Positions 1 through 8,715 of a stretch of DNA of 64,000 nucleotides are shown one piece after another (the first letter of the stretch is position 1; every line of letters starts with the position of its first letter). Where the stretch lies: contig NZ_CP015756.1 of NCBI RefSeq assembly GCF_001877035.1, forward strand, positions 1,479,001 to 1,543,000. Reading direction: 5' to 3'. The translations under genes and the position numbers were made by a program. The DNA is from Clostridium estertheticum subsp. estertheticum (GTDB taxonomy: Bacteria; Bacillota; Clostridia; Clostridiales; Clostridiaceae). A model generated the notes under the pieces. That model made no database searches. It worked only from the letters and a program-made list of their open reading frames with translations, and was not told where the DNA came from.

Positions 1-30
1 AGATACAGTAAGAAGATTTTTAAAGCCTAA

Positions 31-55
31 AAACACTATATTCTAGACAGTGTTT
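31..55. terminator. Possible terminator of a gene upstream of the window
   Basis: A 7-bp inverted repeat (aaacact 31-37 / agtgttt 49-55) with an 11-nt loop is followed by only a short T/A stretch. The gene it would serve lies outside the window, so it is a weak call. Confidence 0.3.
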
Positions 56-115
56 ATATAGATGAGCAATAGTTATATGGATGTACATAAAATTATATAT
101 GAGGAGGAAAAGAAT

Positions 116-547
116 ATGAAAAATGTAGTAGTTATTTATTGGAGTGGAACAGGAAATACAGAGGCTATGGCTGAGGGTATCGTGGATGGTGTAAAAAAAG
201 TTGAAGATGTTAATGTTAAATTAATTAATGTATTTGATGCAAAAGTGGAGGATGTAATAAATGCAGATGCTGTGGCTTTGGGATGCCCATCTATGGGATC
301 AGAGCAACTTGAGGAAGGAGAAATGGAACCATTTATCGAATCAATTGCGAGTATCGTAACAGGTAAAAGTACAATACTATTTGGTTCTTACGGATGGGGT
401 AGTGGAGAATGGATGGATAGTTGGCAAGAAAGAATGGAAGGGTATGGTGCAAAGCTTATAGCAGATGGACTTATAATTAATAATGATGCTGATAAAGAAG
501 GCATTGAAAAGTGCAGGGAAATCGGTGAACTTTTAGCAAAAGGGTAA
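116..547 (+). CDS. Flavodoxin (short-chain, FMN-binding)
   Basis: A 143-residue electron-transfer flavoprotein, expected to carry low-potential electrons in the cytoplasm in place of ferredoxin. The N-terminal beta strand leads into the FMN phosphate loop SGTGNT (residues 10-15). The later GSYGWGSGEW segment is the loop that contacts the isoalloxazine ring, and the length is normal for clostridial flavodoxins. An in-frame ATG at 62 exists, but GAGGAGG at 100-106 sits correctly spaced before the ATG at 116, and homology begins there. DUF3793 follows after 34 bases, so the two are probably cotranscribed. The physiological partner is not visible. Confidence 0.93.
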   Translation: MKNVVVIYWSGTGNTEAMAEGIVDGVKKVEDVNVKLINVFDAKVEDVINADAVALGCPSMGSEQLEEGEMEPFIESIASIVTGKSTILFGSYGWGSGEWMDSWQERMEGYGAKLIADGLIINNDADKEGIEKCREIGELLAKG

Positions 548-581
548 GAAAAATTTAAAATAAAATTAATGGAGGATGTTT

Positions 582-1193
582 ATGGGATTAGAAGAGTTAA
601 AAGGATTACTCTCTATTGTAAATGAGTATGATGATTTGGAGTATTTATTTTCAGTAATAATACGAAATGCAGCACCAACTATAACAAAACATAAGACATC
701 CTCTTTAATTAATTTTAGTAATAGTAATAGAAACTTAAACAACATATGGGAAAAATATAAAAATGAAGTGAAAGAAAAACTAGATATTGATTACTTTGAA
801 TTAAAAAAGGATACAACAAATACATTTGTATTATTTTATAATAAAGAAAAAATGGAGGCAAGTATAAAAGATAATAAAAGCATGTTATTTCTAAAAAGGT
901 TTGGATACACGGAAAACATGAATATAAAACAGTGTTTAATATTATTAGGGAAAAGATTCCAAAAAATATGTCCTCATGAGATTGGAATATTTTTGGGATA
1001 TCCGCTTGAGGATGTAGTATCTTTTGTTGACTGTCCAAATGAGAAGTGCAAGATGGTTGGTTATTGGAAGGTATATCATGATATTGAAAAAGCTGAAATT
1101 ATCTTTAATAAATATAATGAGATAAAAGCTACTATTATAAAATTAATGATAAAAGGTATGAAACCAACTGAATTACTAAAACAAGCACAATAA
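582..1193 (+). CDS. DUF3793 family protein
   Basis: A 203-residue protein of the uncharacterised clostridial DUF3793 family. The recognisable core is the segment CPHEIGIFLGYPLEDV in the second half, followed by a Cys pair (CPNEKC) that could bind metal or be redox active. There is no signal peptide or membrane segment. The ATG at 576 abuts the GGAGG at 571-575, so the ATG at 582 (6-nt spacing) is the likely start. It follows the flavodoxin gene closely, an association that hints at a link to redox or iron metabolism, though no function is established. A terminator follows at 1247. Confidence 0.85.
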   Translation: MGLEELKGLLSIVNEYDDLEYLFSVIIRNAAPTITKHKTSSLINFSNSNRNLNNIWEKYKNEVKEKLDIDYFELKKDTTNTFVLFYNKEKMEASIKDNKSMLFLKRFGYTENMNIKQCLILLGKRFQKICPHEIGIFLGYPLEDVVSFVDCPNEKCKMVGYWKVYHDIEKAEIIFNKYNEIKATIIKLMIKGMKPTELLKQAQ

Positions 1194-1246
1194 ATTGGTG
1201 AATATGGTATCCAGTAAATATATATAATGTTATAATCGAATAAATG

Positions 1247-1282
1247 AAAAAGCTGTGAAGTGTTACTTCGCAGCTTTTTCTG
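1247..1282 (+). terminator. Rho-independent terminator after DUF3793
   Basis: The arms aaaagctgtgaag and cttcgcagctttt form a stem with one G-U pair around a tgtta loop, and end in a T run. It closes the flavodoxin/DUF3793 unit. Confidence 0.85.
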
Positions 1283-1588
1283 TTAAAGTAAAGGGTGATT
1301 TAGCCTTAAATTATTAATAAACATCAGTTTTTTAAATAATAATTTGAAATTAAAATCGAACAAACCAATAAAAACAGAATATTTCGCCAAAAGACATAAA
1401 AATCATGTGACATTTTAGAAAAAACGAGTATAATTAATTCAATACTAATTTACGATGTTAATATAGTTATAAAATAAGTTCAAGTATATTATATGCTGAT
1501 GAACTTTTTTATAAAAGGTAATATAGGGTTGCCTTCTATAAGTTGTAATTCATGACTTTTTAAATTAAGACAGTAGGGGGTAAAAATT
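1283..1588 (+). other. Long leader/promoter region of lysC
   Basis: About 300 AT-rich bases precede the aspartokinase gene. One 7-bp hairpin (aagttca about 1478 / tgaactt about 1504) is followed by a T run and looks like an attenuator. A second short stem is ggtaa/ttgcc near 1520-1535. I see no lysine-riboswitch core and no T-box sequence. The last 20 bases carry the SD AGGGGG before the ATG at 1589. Confidence 0.3.
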
Positions 1589-2902
1589 ATGCAAGTTAAA
1601 GTTTCAAAATTTGGTGGGAGTTCATTATGTGATAGCGGACAATTTCAAAAAGTAAAAGACATTGTTTTATCAGATGATATGAGGTGTTATATTGTACCTT
1701 CAGCTCCAGGTAAGAGAAGTAAAAGTGATTATAAAATTACAGATCTTTTGTATTTGTGTCACGAGCATGTTGAAAAATCATTGCCATTTGATGAATTATT
1801 CAAATTAATTGAAGAAAGATATATTAGTTTGTGTAGTGAATTAAAGCTTTCCATTAATATGTTAGAATATTTAAAGATCCTTAAGAAAAAAATAATTGAT
1901 GGTGCTTCAGAAGACTATGTTGCAAGCAGGGGAGAATATCTAAATGCATTAATGCTTGCTGAGTATTTGGGGTATGAATTTGTTGATGCCGCTGAGCTTA
2001 TTGTTTTTACAAAAGATGGACGATTAGATGAAAAAGCAACATACGCTGCTATAGAAATTAGACTATCAAAAGTTAAGAAAGCGGTAATTCCGGGATTTTA
2101 TGGCGCGTCTGGTGATGGAAAGATAAGAACCTTTTCAAGAGGCGGTTCTGACATTACTGGGGCAATAATTGCTAAGGGGGTAGGGGCAGTAGTTTATGAA
2201 AATTGGACTGATGTGTCAGGTTTCTTAATGGCGGATCCAAGTATTGTTAATAACCCTAAACCTATTAAAGAGGTAACATATAAAGAACTTAGGGAACTAT
2301 CTTATATGGGTGCACATGTTTTTCATGAAGAAGCAGTTTTCCCTGTTAAGAATGAGGGGATTCCAATAAATATAAAAAATACTAATAAGCCAGAAGAAAA
2401 GGGAACCTTTATTTTAAATGATAAAATAGAAGTAAAATCCGGTAATATTACAGGTATAGCAGGAAAAAAAGATTTTACAGTAATTGCTATAGAAAAGACG
2501 CTTATGGATAAAGATATAGGTTATTGTAGAAGGGTTCTTACAGTTCTTGAAAGTAATTGTGTAGCATTTGAGCATATGCCATCAGGGATAGATTCCATTT
2601 CACTAGTAATTGATGATTCTGAACTGGAAAACAAAACTGATAAAATATTAGAAGAAATTGAAAAACAGTGTAATCCAGATTCAATAATAGTACATCCTAA
2701 TATGGCATTGATAGCAGTTGTTGGAGAGGGAATGATAAAGACCAGGGGGGTATCTGCCAGAGTATTTAGTTCATTAGAAAAAGATAATATAAATATTAGA
2801 ATGATAAACCAAGGGTCCAGTGAGATGAGCATAATTGTTGGCGTAGAAAACGAAGATTTTGAAAGTGCAATAAGGGCAGTGTATAAGGCATTCGAAAATT
2901 AA
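1589..2902 (+). CDS. lysC: Aspartate kinase
   Basis: Phosphorylates L-aspartate to aspartyl-phosphate, the first step toward lysine, threonine and methionine. The 437-residue protein opens with KFGGSS (7-12), the nucleotide/aspartate-binding signature of the amino-acid kinase fold. It also has FSRGGSD near residue 185 and the ENWTDVSGF strand. Residues about 300-437 form two ACT domains, so it should be feedback-inhibited by a pathway amino acid; which one cannot be told from sequence. It is monofunctional: homoserine dehydrogenase is a separate gene 40 bases downstream and almost certainly in the same transcript. Aspartate-semialdehyde dehydrogenase is not in the window. Confidence 0.96.
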   Translation: MQVKVSKFGGSSLCDSGQFQKVKDIVLSDDMRCYIVPSAPGKRSKSDYKITDLLYLCHEHVEKSLPFDELFKLIEERYISLCSELKLSINMLEYLKILKKKIIDGASEDYVASRGEYLNALMLAEYLGYEFVDAAELIVFTKDGRLDEKATYAAIEIRLSKVKKAVIPGFYGASGDGKIRTFSRGGSDITGAIIAKGVGAVVYENWTDVSGFLMADPSIVNNPKPIKEVTYKELRELSYMGAHVFHEEAVFPVKNEGIPINIKNTNKPEEKGTFILNDKIEVKSGNITGIAGKKDFTVIAIEKTLMDKDIGYCRRVLTVLESNCVAFEHMPSGIDSISLVIDDSELENKTDKILEEIEKQCNPDSIIVHPNMALIAVVGEGMIKTRGVSARVFSSLEKDNINIRMINQGSSEMSIIVGVENEDFESAIRAVYKAFEN

Positions 2903-2942
2903 AGCATTGGATGAGGAAGTTATATTTAAGGAGGAAATTAAT

Positions 2943-4232
2943 ATGGAAAAGGTAAAAATAGCAATTTTAGGTTTTGGAAATGTTGGAACAGGTGTGTGGA
3001 AGATACTACAAGAAAATCGGAAAGAAATAATGAAACGATCAAATTATGATATAGAGGTAGCTAAAATACTAGTAAGTGACATAAATAAGAAGAGAGAAAT
3101 TGAATTGCCTAAGGGAGTATTAACAAATAATATTGATGATATTATTAATGATGATAGTATAAAAATTGTAGTTGAACTTATTGGTGGACGTGGCCAGGCT
3201 AAGGAATATATGATAAGAGCTATGAAAGCTAAAAAACATATTGTAACTGCAAATAAATTAGTTGTTGCAAATTGGGGCGAAGAGTTATTTAAAATAGCAG
3301 AAGAAGAAAATGTTCTGTTTTATTATGAGGCAAGTGTGGCTGGTGGAATACCAATAATACGAGAAATTAATGAGAGCCTTACAGCTAATAGAATTGAGCA
3401 GATAATTGGAATTATAAATGGAACAACTAATTATATATTAAGTAAAATGACAAACGACGGAATTAGTTTTGATGAGGCATTAAAAGAGGCTCAAGATAAG
3501 GGATATGCTGAGGCTGATCCAACATCTGATGTTGATGGTTTTGACGCTGTATATAAGCTTGCTATAATGGCTTCGCTAGCATTTGGAACTAAGGTTGATC
3601 ATGATTGTATTTATAGGGAAGGTATAAGGAATATAAGCGCTGTGGATATAGAATATGCGCAAAAGTTCGGTTATACAATAAAACTTTTAGCAATAGCAAA
3701 GGAAGAAAATAATAAGTTAGAGCTTAGAGTTCATCCAACATTAATACCATCAAACCACCCAATGGCAAATGTAAATGATGTATTTAATGCGATCTTAATA
3801 AAAGGAAATGCAGTTGGAGAATTAATGTTGTACGGAAAAGGAGCAGGAGATTTGCCAACTGGTAGTGCAGTTGTAGGTGATATAATATCTATACTTCGAA
3901 ATAACGTAAAACCTTCTGACTTAAAGGCTATTAGTGGCGAGGAAGATTTTAAAGAAGTTAAAAACTCGGATGAAAACGAATCAGAATTTTATATAAGGCT
4001 TAATGTTAAAGATAGGGCCGGAGTTTTAGGAGATACAGCGAAAATATTTGGGAAAAATAATGTTAGCATCACATCTCTTACTCAAGATGTAGTTCATAAA
4101 GAGTATGTATTATTAGCATTTATTACACATAAAAGTTCAGAAAGAAATATAAGAGAGTCACTTAAGAAAATAAAAGAACTAGAAAATGTTAATGAAATAG
4201 AAAGCATAATAAGAATAGAATCATTTAATTAA
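2943..4232 (+). CDS. hom: Homoserine dehydrogenase, copy 1
   Basis: Reduces aspartate semialdehyde to homoserine with NAD(P)H. The 429-residue protein has an N-terminal Rossmann motif GFGNVGTG (10-17), the conserved IINGTTNYIL segment near 157-167, the EADPTSDVDG substrate region, and a C-terminal ACT domain (about 355-429). An in-frame ATG at 2907 exists, but AAGGAGG lies just before the ATG at 2943, and the second copy at 19747 has exactly the same start and length. It is cotranscribed with lysC and followed by a terminator. By eye it is about 85% identical to the second copy, which suggests duplication. Confidence 0.96.
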   Translation: MEKVKIAILGFGNVGTGVWKILQENRKEIMKRSNYDIEVAKILVSDINKKREIELPKGVLTNNIDDIINDDSIKIVVELIGGRGQAKEYMIRAMKAKKHIVTANKLVVANWGEELFKIAEEENVLFYYEASVAGGIPIIREINESLTANRIEQIIGIINGTTNYILSKMTNDGISFDEALKEAQDKGYAEADPTSDVDGFDAVYKLAIMASLAFGTKVDHDCIYREGIRNISAVDIEYAQKFGYTIKLLAIAKEENNKLELRVHPTLIPSNHPMANVNDVFNAILIKGNAVGELMLYGKGAGDLPTGSAVVGDIISILRNNVKPSDLKAISGEEDFKEVKNSDENESEFYIRLNVKDRAGVLGDTAKIFGKNNVSITSLTQDVVHKEYVLLAFITHKSSERNIRESLKKIKELENVNEIESIIRIESFN

Positions 4233-4252
4233 TATAATAAGATGAACAATAC

Positions 4253-4282
4253 AAAACAACTAACTATTTGTTAGTTGTTTTT
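4253..4282 (+). terminator. Terminator of lysC-hom
   Basis: A perfect 11-bp stem (4254-4264 / 4270-4280) with a TATTT loop ends in T residues, separating lysC-hom from the amidohydrolase gene. Confidence 0.85.
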
Positions 4283-4302
4283 GTAAAAAGGAGTATAAAT
4301 AA

Positions 4303-5469
4303 ATGAAAGATCAAATTATTAAGCAAGTTAATAGTATAAAAGAAAAACTATGGGAAATAAATGATTTCATTTATTATAATCCAGAACTAGGAAATGAAGA
4401 ATTTAATGCTGTTTACAAATTAACATCTTTATTATCTGAATATTCGTTTAAAATCGAAGTTGGAATAGCAAATAGAAAAACTGCATTTAAAGCAGTATAT
4501 GACAGTAATAAAAAAGGTCCAACTATTGCCTTTTTATGTGAGTATGATGCACTGCCAGAAATAGGGCATGGGTGTGGTCACGATATGATTGGCGTAATTG
4601 GTATTGGTGCGGCGATAGGTTTAAGTAAGGTATTAGAGGAAGTAGGTGGTAAAATAGAGGTTTATGGAACTCCTGCTGAGGAAACAAATGGTGCGAAAAG
4701 TGACATGGCAAAGCAAGGGGTATTTGACAATGTTGATGTTGCTATGATAATACATCCATATGGTAAAACATGTAAAAGTGGTCCGTCACTTGCAATGGAG
4801 GCACTACAGTTTGAATTTACTGGGAGGTCTAGTCATGCATCAAGTTCGCCTGAAGAAGGAATTAATGCTTTGGATGCCGTTATATTAATGTTTAATGGCG
4901 TAAATGCTATAAGGCAACATGTAACATCTGATGTACGGATCCATGGGATTATAAGTGAAGGGGGCATTGCTGCAAACATAGTACCAGGTAGAGCAGTTGC
5001 AAAATTTTATGTAAGGGCTCTTAAGAAAAGTTACTTAAGGGAAGTAATTCAAAAGGTGAAAAATATTGCGAGTGGAGCAGCACTTATGACTGGGGCAACT
5101 CTTGAAATTAGTTTATATGAATCGCCATTTGATGATATGAACACAAATGAAAACCTGTCTGATACATTTAATGATAATTTGAGAAGTCTTGGTATAACAG
5201 ATATTAACCCACCAGAGAATATTGGATCTTTAGATATGGGGAATGTAAGCTATATTGTGCCGTCAATTCATCCGCTACTTGGAATAGGTAATCCAAACTT
5301 AATTTTACATACAAAGGAAATGGCTAAAGCGACAATAACAAATCAGGCACATAATGCTTTAATTATAGGGGCGACAGCGCTAGCTCTAACAGGATATGAT
5401 GTTATTACGAATAGAGATTTGCTTTCAAAGATAAAAGAAGAGTTTATTCAGAGTACAACCAAGCTATAA
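4303..5469 (+). CDS. M20 family amidohydrolase/peptidase (ACY1-like)
   Basis: A 388-residue cytoplasmic zinc hydrolase of the M20D/amidohydrolase group, related to p-aminobenzoyl-glutamate hydrolase and N-acyl-amino-acid amidohydrolases. The zinc site is marked by GHGCGHD (about 88-94) and the catalytic glutamates by PAEETNGAK (about 125-133). The SSHASSSPEEGINALDA segment marks the lid/dimerisation domain. Family knowledge predicts cleavage of an amide bond in a small acylated or dipeptide substrate; the actual substrate is not readable. The SD aaaggag precedes the ATG at 4303. It sits between two terminators, so it may be its own transcript. Confidence 0.88.
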   Translation: MKDQIIKQVNSIKEKLWEINDFIYYNPELGNEEFNAVYKLTSLLSEYSFKIEVGIANRKTAFKAVYDSNKKGPTIAFLCEYDALPEIGHGCGHDMIGVIGIGAAIGLSKVLEEVGGKIEVYGTPAEETNGAKSDMAKQGVFDNVDVAMIIHPYGKTCKSGPSLAMEALQFEFTGRSSHASSSPEEGINALDAVILMFNGVNAIRQHVTSDVRIHGIISEGGIAANIVPGRAVAKFYVRALKKSYLREVIQKVKNIASGAALMTGATLEISLYESPFDDMNTNENLSDTFNDNLRSLGITDINPPENIGSLDMGNVSYIVPSIHPLLGIGNPNLILHTKEMAKATITNQAHNALIIGATALALTGYDVITNRDLLSKIKEEFIQSTTKL

Positions 5470-5500
5470 AGAAATTTATACTTAATAATTTAAATTGACA

Positions 5501-5547
5501 CTTTTTAGCATTGAAATTAAAATATTGATGCTAAGAAGCTTTTTTTT
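5501..5547 (+). terminator. Terminator after the M20 gene
   Basis: An 11-bp stem (ctttttagcat 5501-5511 / atgctaagaag 5528-5538) with one G-U pair is followed by a run of T. Confidence 0.8.
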
Positions 5548-5558
5548 ACACTTAAAAC

Positions 5559-5588
5559 TTGAATATGTATTTCAATACAGTTTATAAT
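5559..5588 (+). promoter_or_regulatory. Sigma-A promoter of the LevR-type regulator gene
   Basis: TTGAAT (5559-5564) and TATAAT (5583-5588) are separated by 18 bp, giving a start near 5595. This places transcription initiation inside the hydrophobic N-terminal extension of the open frame, so that extension is not protein. Confidence 0.65.
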
Positions 5589-5595
5589 AAAGAAA

Positions 5596-5658
5596 GTGTA
5601 TTAAATGTATTAAGTGTATTAATCTTATTAATCTTATTAATCTTATTAATCTTATTAA
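5596..5658 (+). repeat. 9-bp tandem repeat, seven units, in the regulator's 5' leader
   Basis: Seven consecutive 9-bp units: GTGTATTAA, ATGTATTAA, GTGTATTAA, then four copies of TCTTATTAA, plus a partial unit. The array starts at the predicted transcription start and ends just before the SD. Nine bases equal three codons, which keeps the frame open by chance. The first and third units form AGTGTATTAA boxes (5595-5604, 5613-5622) that recur upstream of the PTS operon. Confidence 0.9.
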
Positions 5659-5675
5659 TCTTTGGGGGTGGTAAT

Positions 5676-8471
5676 TTGAAGAGAAGCGAAAAAGTCTATG
5701 AGTATATTGCTGGAAAAACAGAAAAGTTTAATCGTGAAAACTTAGAGGAAAAAATCGGTTTTAGCGCAACTGAAATATCTCAGAGTTTAGATATTTTAAG
5801 AAATAACGTAAGTATGGAACTAAATGAATTGCTTAGGCGAGATAGAATAATAAAAATAAAATCTAGACCTGTGTTATACGTTGATAATGCTTGTTTAGAA
5901 AGAATATTGAATAAAAAGTTGCCAGTTGGGCCATTAGAAGTAAAAAATTTAAATGAATTATTCCTTAAAAAAAATGAAACTAGTAAGGAAGAATGTCCTT
6001 TTGATAAACTTATTGGAGCAAAAACTAGTCTTAAAAATCAAATTGAACAGGCAAAAGCTGCAATACTTTATCCTCCAAATGGTTTGCACACATTAATTGT
6101 TGGTCAAACAGGAGTTGGCAAAACCTTGTTTGCAAATATGATGTACAAACAAGCAAAGTATTCGAAAAAATTGGATGAAAAATCACCGTTTATAGTATTT
6201 AATTGTGCTGATTATTATAATAATCCTCAACTTTTAATATCACATCTGTTTGGACATATTAAAGGAGCATACACCGGTGCTGATAGCGAAAAGGCTGGGA
6301 TTGTTGAAAAAGCAGATACAGGTATATTATTTCTAGATGAAATACACAGATTACCACCAGAAGGGCAGGAAATGTTGTTTTATTTTATGGATACAGGTAT
6401 GTTTAATAGATTAGGTGAGACAGAGAGAAACAGAAAATCCTGCGTTTTAATAATTGGAGCAACTACGGAGGATCCCAATTCATCACTACTAAAGACATTT
6501 GTAAGAAGAATACCAATAATTATAACTATTCCTAACTTTGATAAAAGGACAGCAAGTGATAAAGTTGATTTTATCAAATTTTTATTAGCCAATGAGGCAC
6601 ATAGAGTAAACAAAGTAATAAAAATTGAAGACGAAGCAGTAAAGGCGATTATTGGAAGCACATCTTATGGAAATATTGGTCAGATGAAATCAAATATTCA
6701 ACTTATTTGCGCTAAGGGTTTTTTAAATAGTATCAATAATAAGGATTTTATAGAAATAGATTTTAAATCGCTGCCTTCAGATATTAAAAGTGGATTATTT
6801 TATCTAAGCGGCAAACGTAAAGAAATGGAAGAAATATCTGGATATTTAGATTCCAAGCTAATAGTTACTCCAGAAGGTCACAGTGTATTAATTGAAAAAG
6901 ATCCTTATGATCCACCTTTTAATTTATACAAGATAATAGAAGATAAGGCAGCAATACTTAAAAAAGGAGGTGCAGATGAGGAATATATAAACAATTTTAT
7001 TACAACTGATATTAATGTGCACATTAAATCCTTTTATAACAAGGTTAAAAGTGATGAGGATGGTAGAAGTAAAATATTAAAAATAGTAGATGAAGACATT
7101 CTTGAATTTTCGGAAGAAATAATGGATATGATTGAGAAAAAGCTTGATAAAACACTAACTGATAGATTTTTATATGCATTAAGTCTACATTTAAGTTCAT
7201 TTTTAAACAGATTAAGTAATCATCAAAATCTTAAGTACAAAAATATAGAGGGCATAATAGATGATAAACGTACAGAATTTAATATTGCAGTAGACGTAAA
7301 GGGAATGGTCGAAAAAAAATATAATGTGGTTGTTCCAAAGATTGAAGTAATATATCTTACATTGTTAATCAGTTCTATTACGGAAGAACAAACAAATCAG
7401 CATGTGGCAATAATTGTAGCAGCACATGGAAGCAGCACAGCAAGTAGTATGGTTAACGTGGCAAGGCAGCTTCTAGGGGAGGCTGTAATCGAAGCAATAG
7501 ATATGCCACTCGAAGTTAGTCCTACTAAAACGTTAGATGAAGTTATTGAAAAGGTTAGGGAAATAGATATGGGTAAGGGTGTCCTATTACTTGTGGATAT
7601 GGGTTCACTTGTTAACTTTGAGTCTATAATAATGGAAAAAACAGATATAAAGGTTAAGACACTAGATATGGTTACTACCTCATTAGTATTAGAAGCCATA
7701 AGGAAAGCAACTATTTTAGATATGAACTTAGATGCCTTATATAATTCTCTAAAGCAATTTAGAGGATATTCAAAGATTGAGGAAGAAGAAAAAGGTATTA
7801 ATAAAGACGATGCAAATAAGAAAAGGGCAATAATAACAATATGCGCAACTGGCGAGGGGACTGCAGTAAAGCTAAAAGAACTTGTGGAGAACATTGTTAG
7901 AAGTACAGATGAAAAAGAAATTGAAATTTTTCCGATAAGCATAAAAGACATAGAAAAGGAAATAATAAAAATAAAAAACAACCATACTATTATAGCTTCT
8001 GTTGGCATAATAAATCCTAAAATAGAAGCGACCTTTATCTCTCTTGAAGAGCTAATTAGCGGTAACGGTGAAAACATTTTAATGAGTATAATACAGAAAA
8101 AAAACTTTAAAATTGAAAAAGGCCATGAAAATACAGTAGTTAAGGATTTATGCGAAGACAGTTTAAATCAATTTTTAACTTATTTAAATCCTTCTAAAAT
8201 AATAAGTCTATTGTATCAATTTGTAAATCTTTTAGAAGAAAACACAAAAGTAAGCTTTAACAATGCAACCAAAATAAGAATAATGGTGCATGTAGGTTGT
8301 GCACTAGAGAGAATGGTAATAAAGGACGGGTTAAAGTATAAGAGAGAAAAAGTTAAGCTAAATGAACACTTGATAGAGATTATTACAGAGGCGACTAAAG
8401 TATTTAGAGATGCAATAAACATAAGTTTAACTGAAGATGAAATATTATTTTTAGTAGAAATGATAGAATAG
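5676..8471 (+). CDS. levR: LevR/ManR-type sigma-54-dependent transcriptional activator
   Basis: A 931-residue activator of a PTS operon read by sigma-54 RNA polymerase. Domains in order: N-terminal helix-turn-helix (about 1-70); AAA+ ATPase with Walker A GQTGVGKT (about 143-150), the sigma-54 contact loop GAYTGA (about 196-201) and Walker B LFLDEIHR; PRD1 (about 470-560); an EIIA-Man-like module with AAHGSS (His near 583); an EIIB-Gat-like module with ICATGEGT (Cys near 722); and a C-terminal PRD2 (about 840-930). It should be switched by PTS phosphorylation. The start chosen is TTG 5676, 6 nt after GGGGGTGG, because the upstream frame is promoter and tandem repeat. The target is the PTS operon directly downstream. 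Confidence 0.92.
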   Translation: MKRSEKVYEYIAGKTEKFNRENLEEKIGFSATEISQSLDILRNNVSMELNELLRRDRIIKIKSRPVLYVDNACLERILNKKLPVGPLEVKNLNELFLKKNETSKEECPFDKLIGAKTSLKNQIEQAKAAILYPPNGLHTLIVGQTGVGKTLFANMMYKQAKYSKKLDEKSPFIVFNCADYYNNPQLLISHLFGHIKGAYTGADSEKAGIVEKADTGILFLDEIHRLPPEGQEMLFYFMDTGMFNRLGETERNRKSCVLIIGATTEDPNSSLLKTFVRRIPIIITIPNFDKRTASDKVDFIKFLLANEAHRVNKVIKIEDEAVKAIIGSTSYGNIGQMKSNIQLICAKGFLNSINNKDFIEIDFKSLPSDIKSGLFYLSGKRKEMEEISGYLDSKLIVTPEGHSVLIEKDPYDPPFNLYKIIEDKAAILKKGGADEEYINNFITTDINVHIKSFYNKVKSDEDGRSKILKIVDEDILEFSEEIMDMIEKKLDKTLTDRFLYALSLHLSSFLNRLSNHQNLKYKNIEGIIDDKRTEFNIAVDVKGMVEKKYNVVVPKIEVIYLTLLISSITEEQTNQHVAIIVAAHGSSTASSMVNVARQLLGEAVIEAIDMPLEVSPTKTLDEVIEKVREIDMGKGVLLLVDMGSLVNFESIIMEKTDIKVKTLDMVTTSLVLEAIRKATILDMNLDALYNSLKQFRGYSKIEEEEKGINKDDANKKRAIITICATGEGTAVKLKELVENIVRSTDEKEIEIFPISIKDIEKEIIKIKNNHTIIASVGIINPKIEATFISLEELISGNGENILMSIIQKKNFKIEKGHENTVVKDLCEDSLNQFLTYLNPSKIISLLYQFVNLLEENTKVSFNNATKIRIMVHVGCALERMVIKDGLKYKREKVKLNEHLIEIITEATKVFRDAINISLTEDEILFLVEMIE

Positions 8472-8483
8472 AAGATAATATAC

Positions 8484-8643
8484 TGATACACTTCTCTTTT
8501 GATACACTTTTTTATAGGCGAAAAACTAAAGTTAGTATTGAAATTAAAAAAGAAGTGTATTAATATAAAAAAAATAAAAAAAATTTGAAATAAAAAATGG
8601 CTATTTTAAAAGAGTTAACACAAATATAATAAATAATACACTA
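8484..8643 (+). promoter_or_regulatory. Candidate upstream activating sites for the LevR-type regulator
   Basis: Four related boxes: TGATACACTT at 8484-8493 and 8500-8509, AGTGTATTAA (inverted) at 8554-8563, and TAATACACTA at 8634-8643. They lie in the intergenic region just before a sigma-54 promoter, where enhancer-binding activators bind. The 12-bp pairing of 8484-8495 with 8552-8563 could alternatively form a long-range terminator hairpin after the regulator gene. Confidence 0.5.
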
Positions 8644-8646
8644 TTT

Positions 8647-8662
8647 TGGCACAACAGTTGCT
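8647..8662 (+). promoter_or_regulatory. Sigma-54 (-24/-12) promoter of the PTS operon
   Basis: TGGCAC (8647-8652), 5 bp, TTGCT (8658-8662) matches the sigma-54 consensus TGGCAC-N5-TTGCW. It lies 54 bases before the first PTS gene and directly after a gene encoding a sigma-54 activator. Confidence 0.93.
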
Positions 8663-8715
8663 ATATGAATAGTAAGACAACTTAGGTGAAAGTGTTGATA
8701 AGGAGATGATTTATA

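Noticed and set aside
715-1038. Minus-strand frame opposite DUF3793
   Set aside because: No SD, low-complexity Leu/Ile/Phe/Tyr content, and fully inside a well-supported gene.
1283-1588. Lysine riboswitch or T-box leader for lysC
   Set aside because: None of the conserved core sequences of either element could be found.
5559-5675. Hydrophobic N-terminal extension (signal-like) of the LevR-type regulator
   Set aside because: The region contains a sigma-A promoter and tandem repeats; the SD GGGGGTGG fits TTG 5676, and regulators of this family have no membrane segment.
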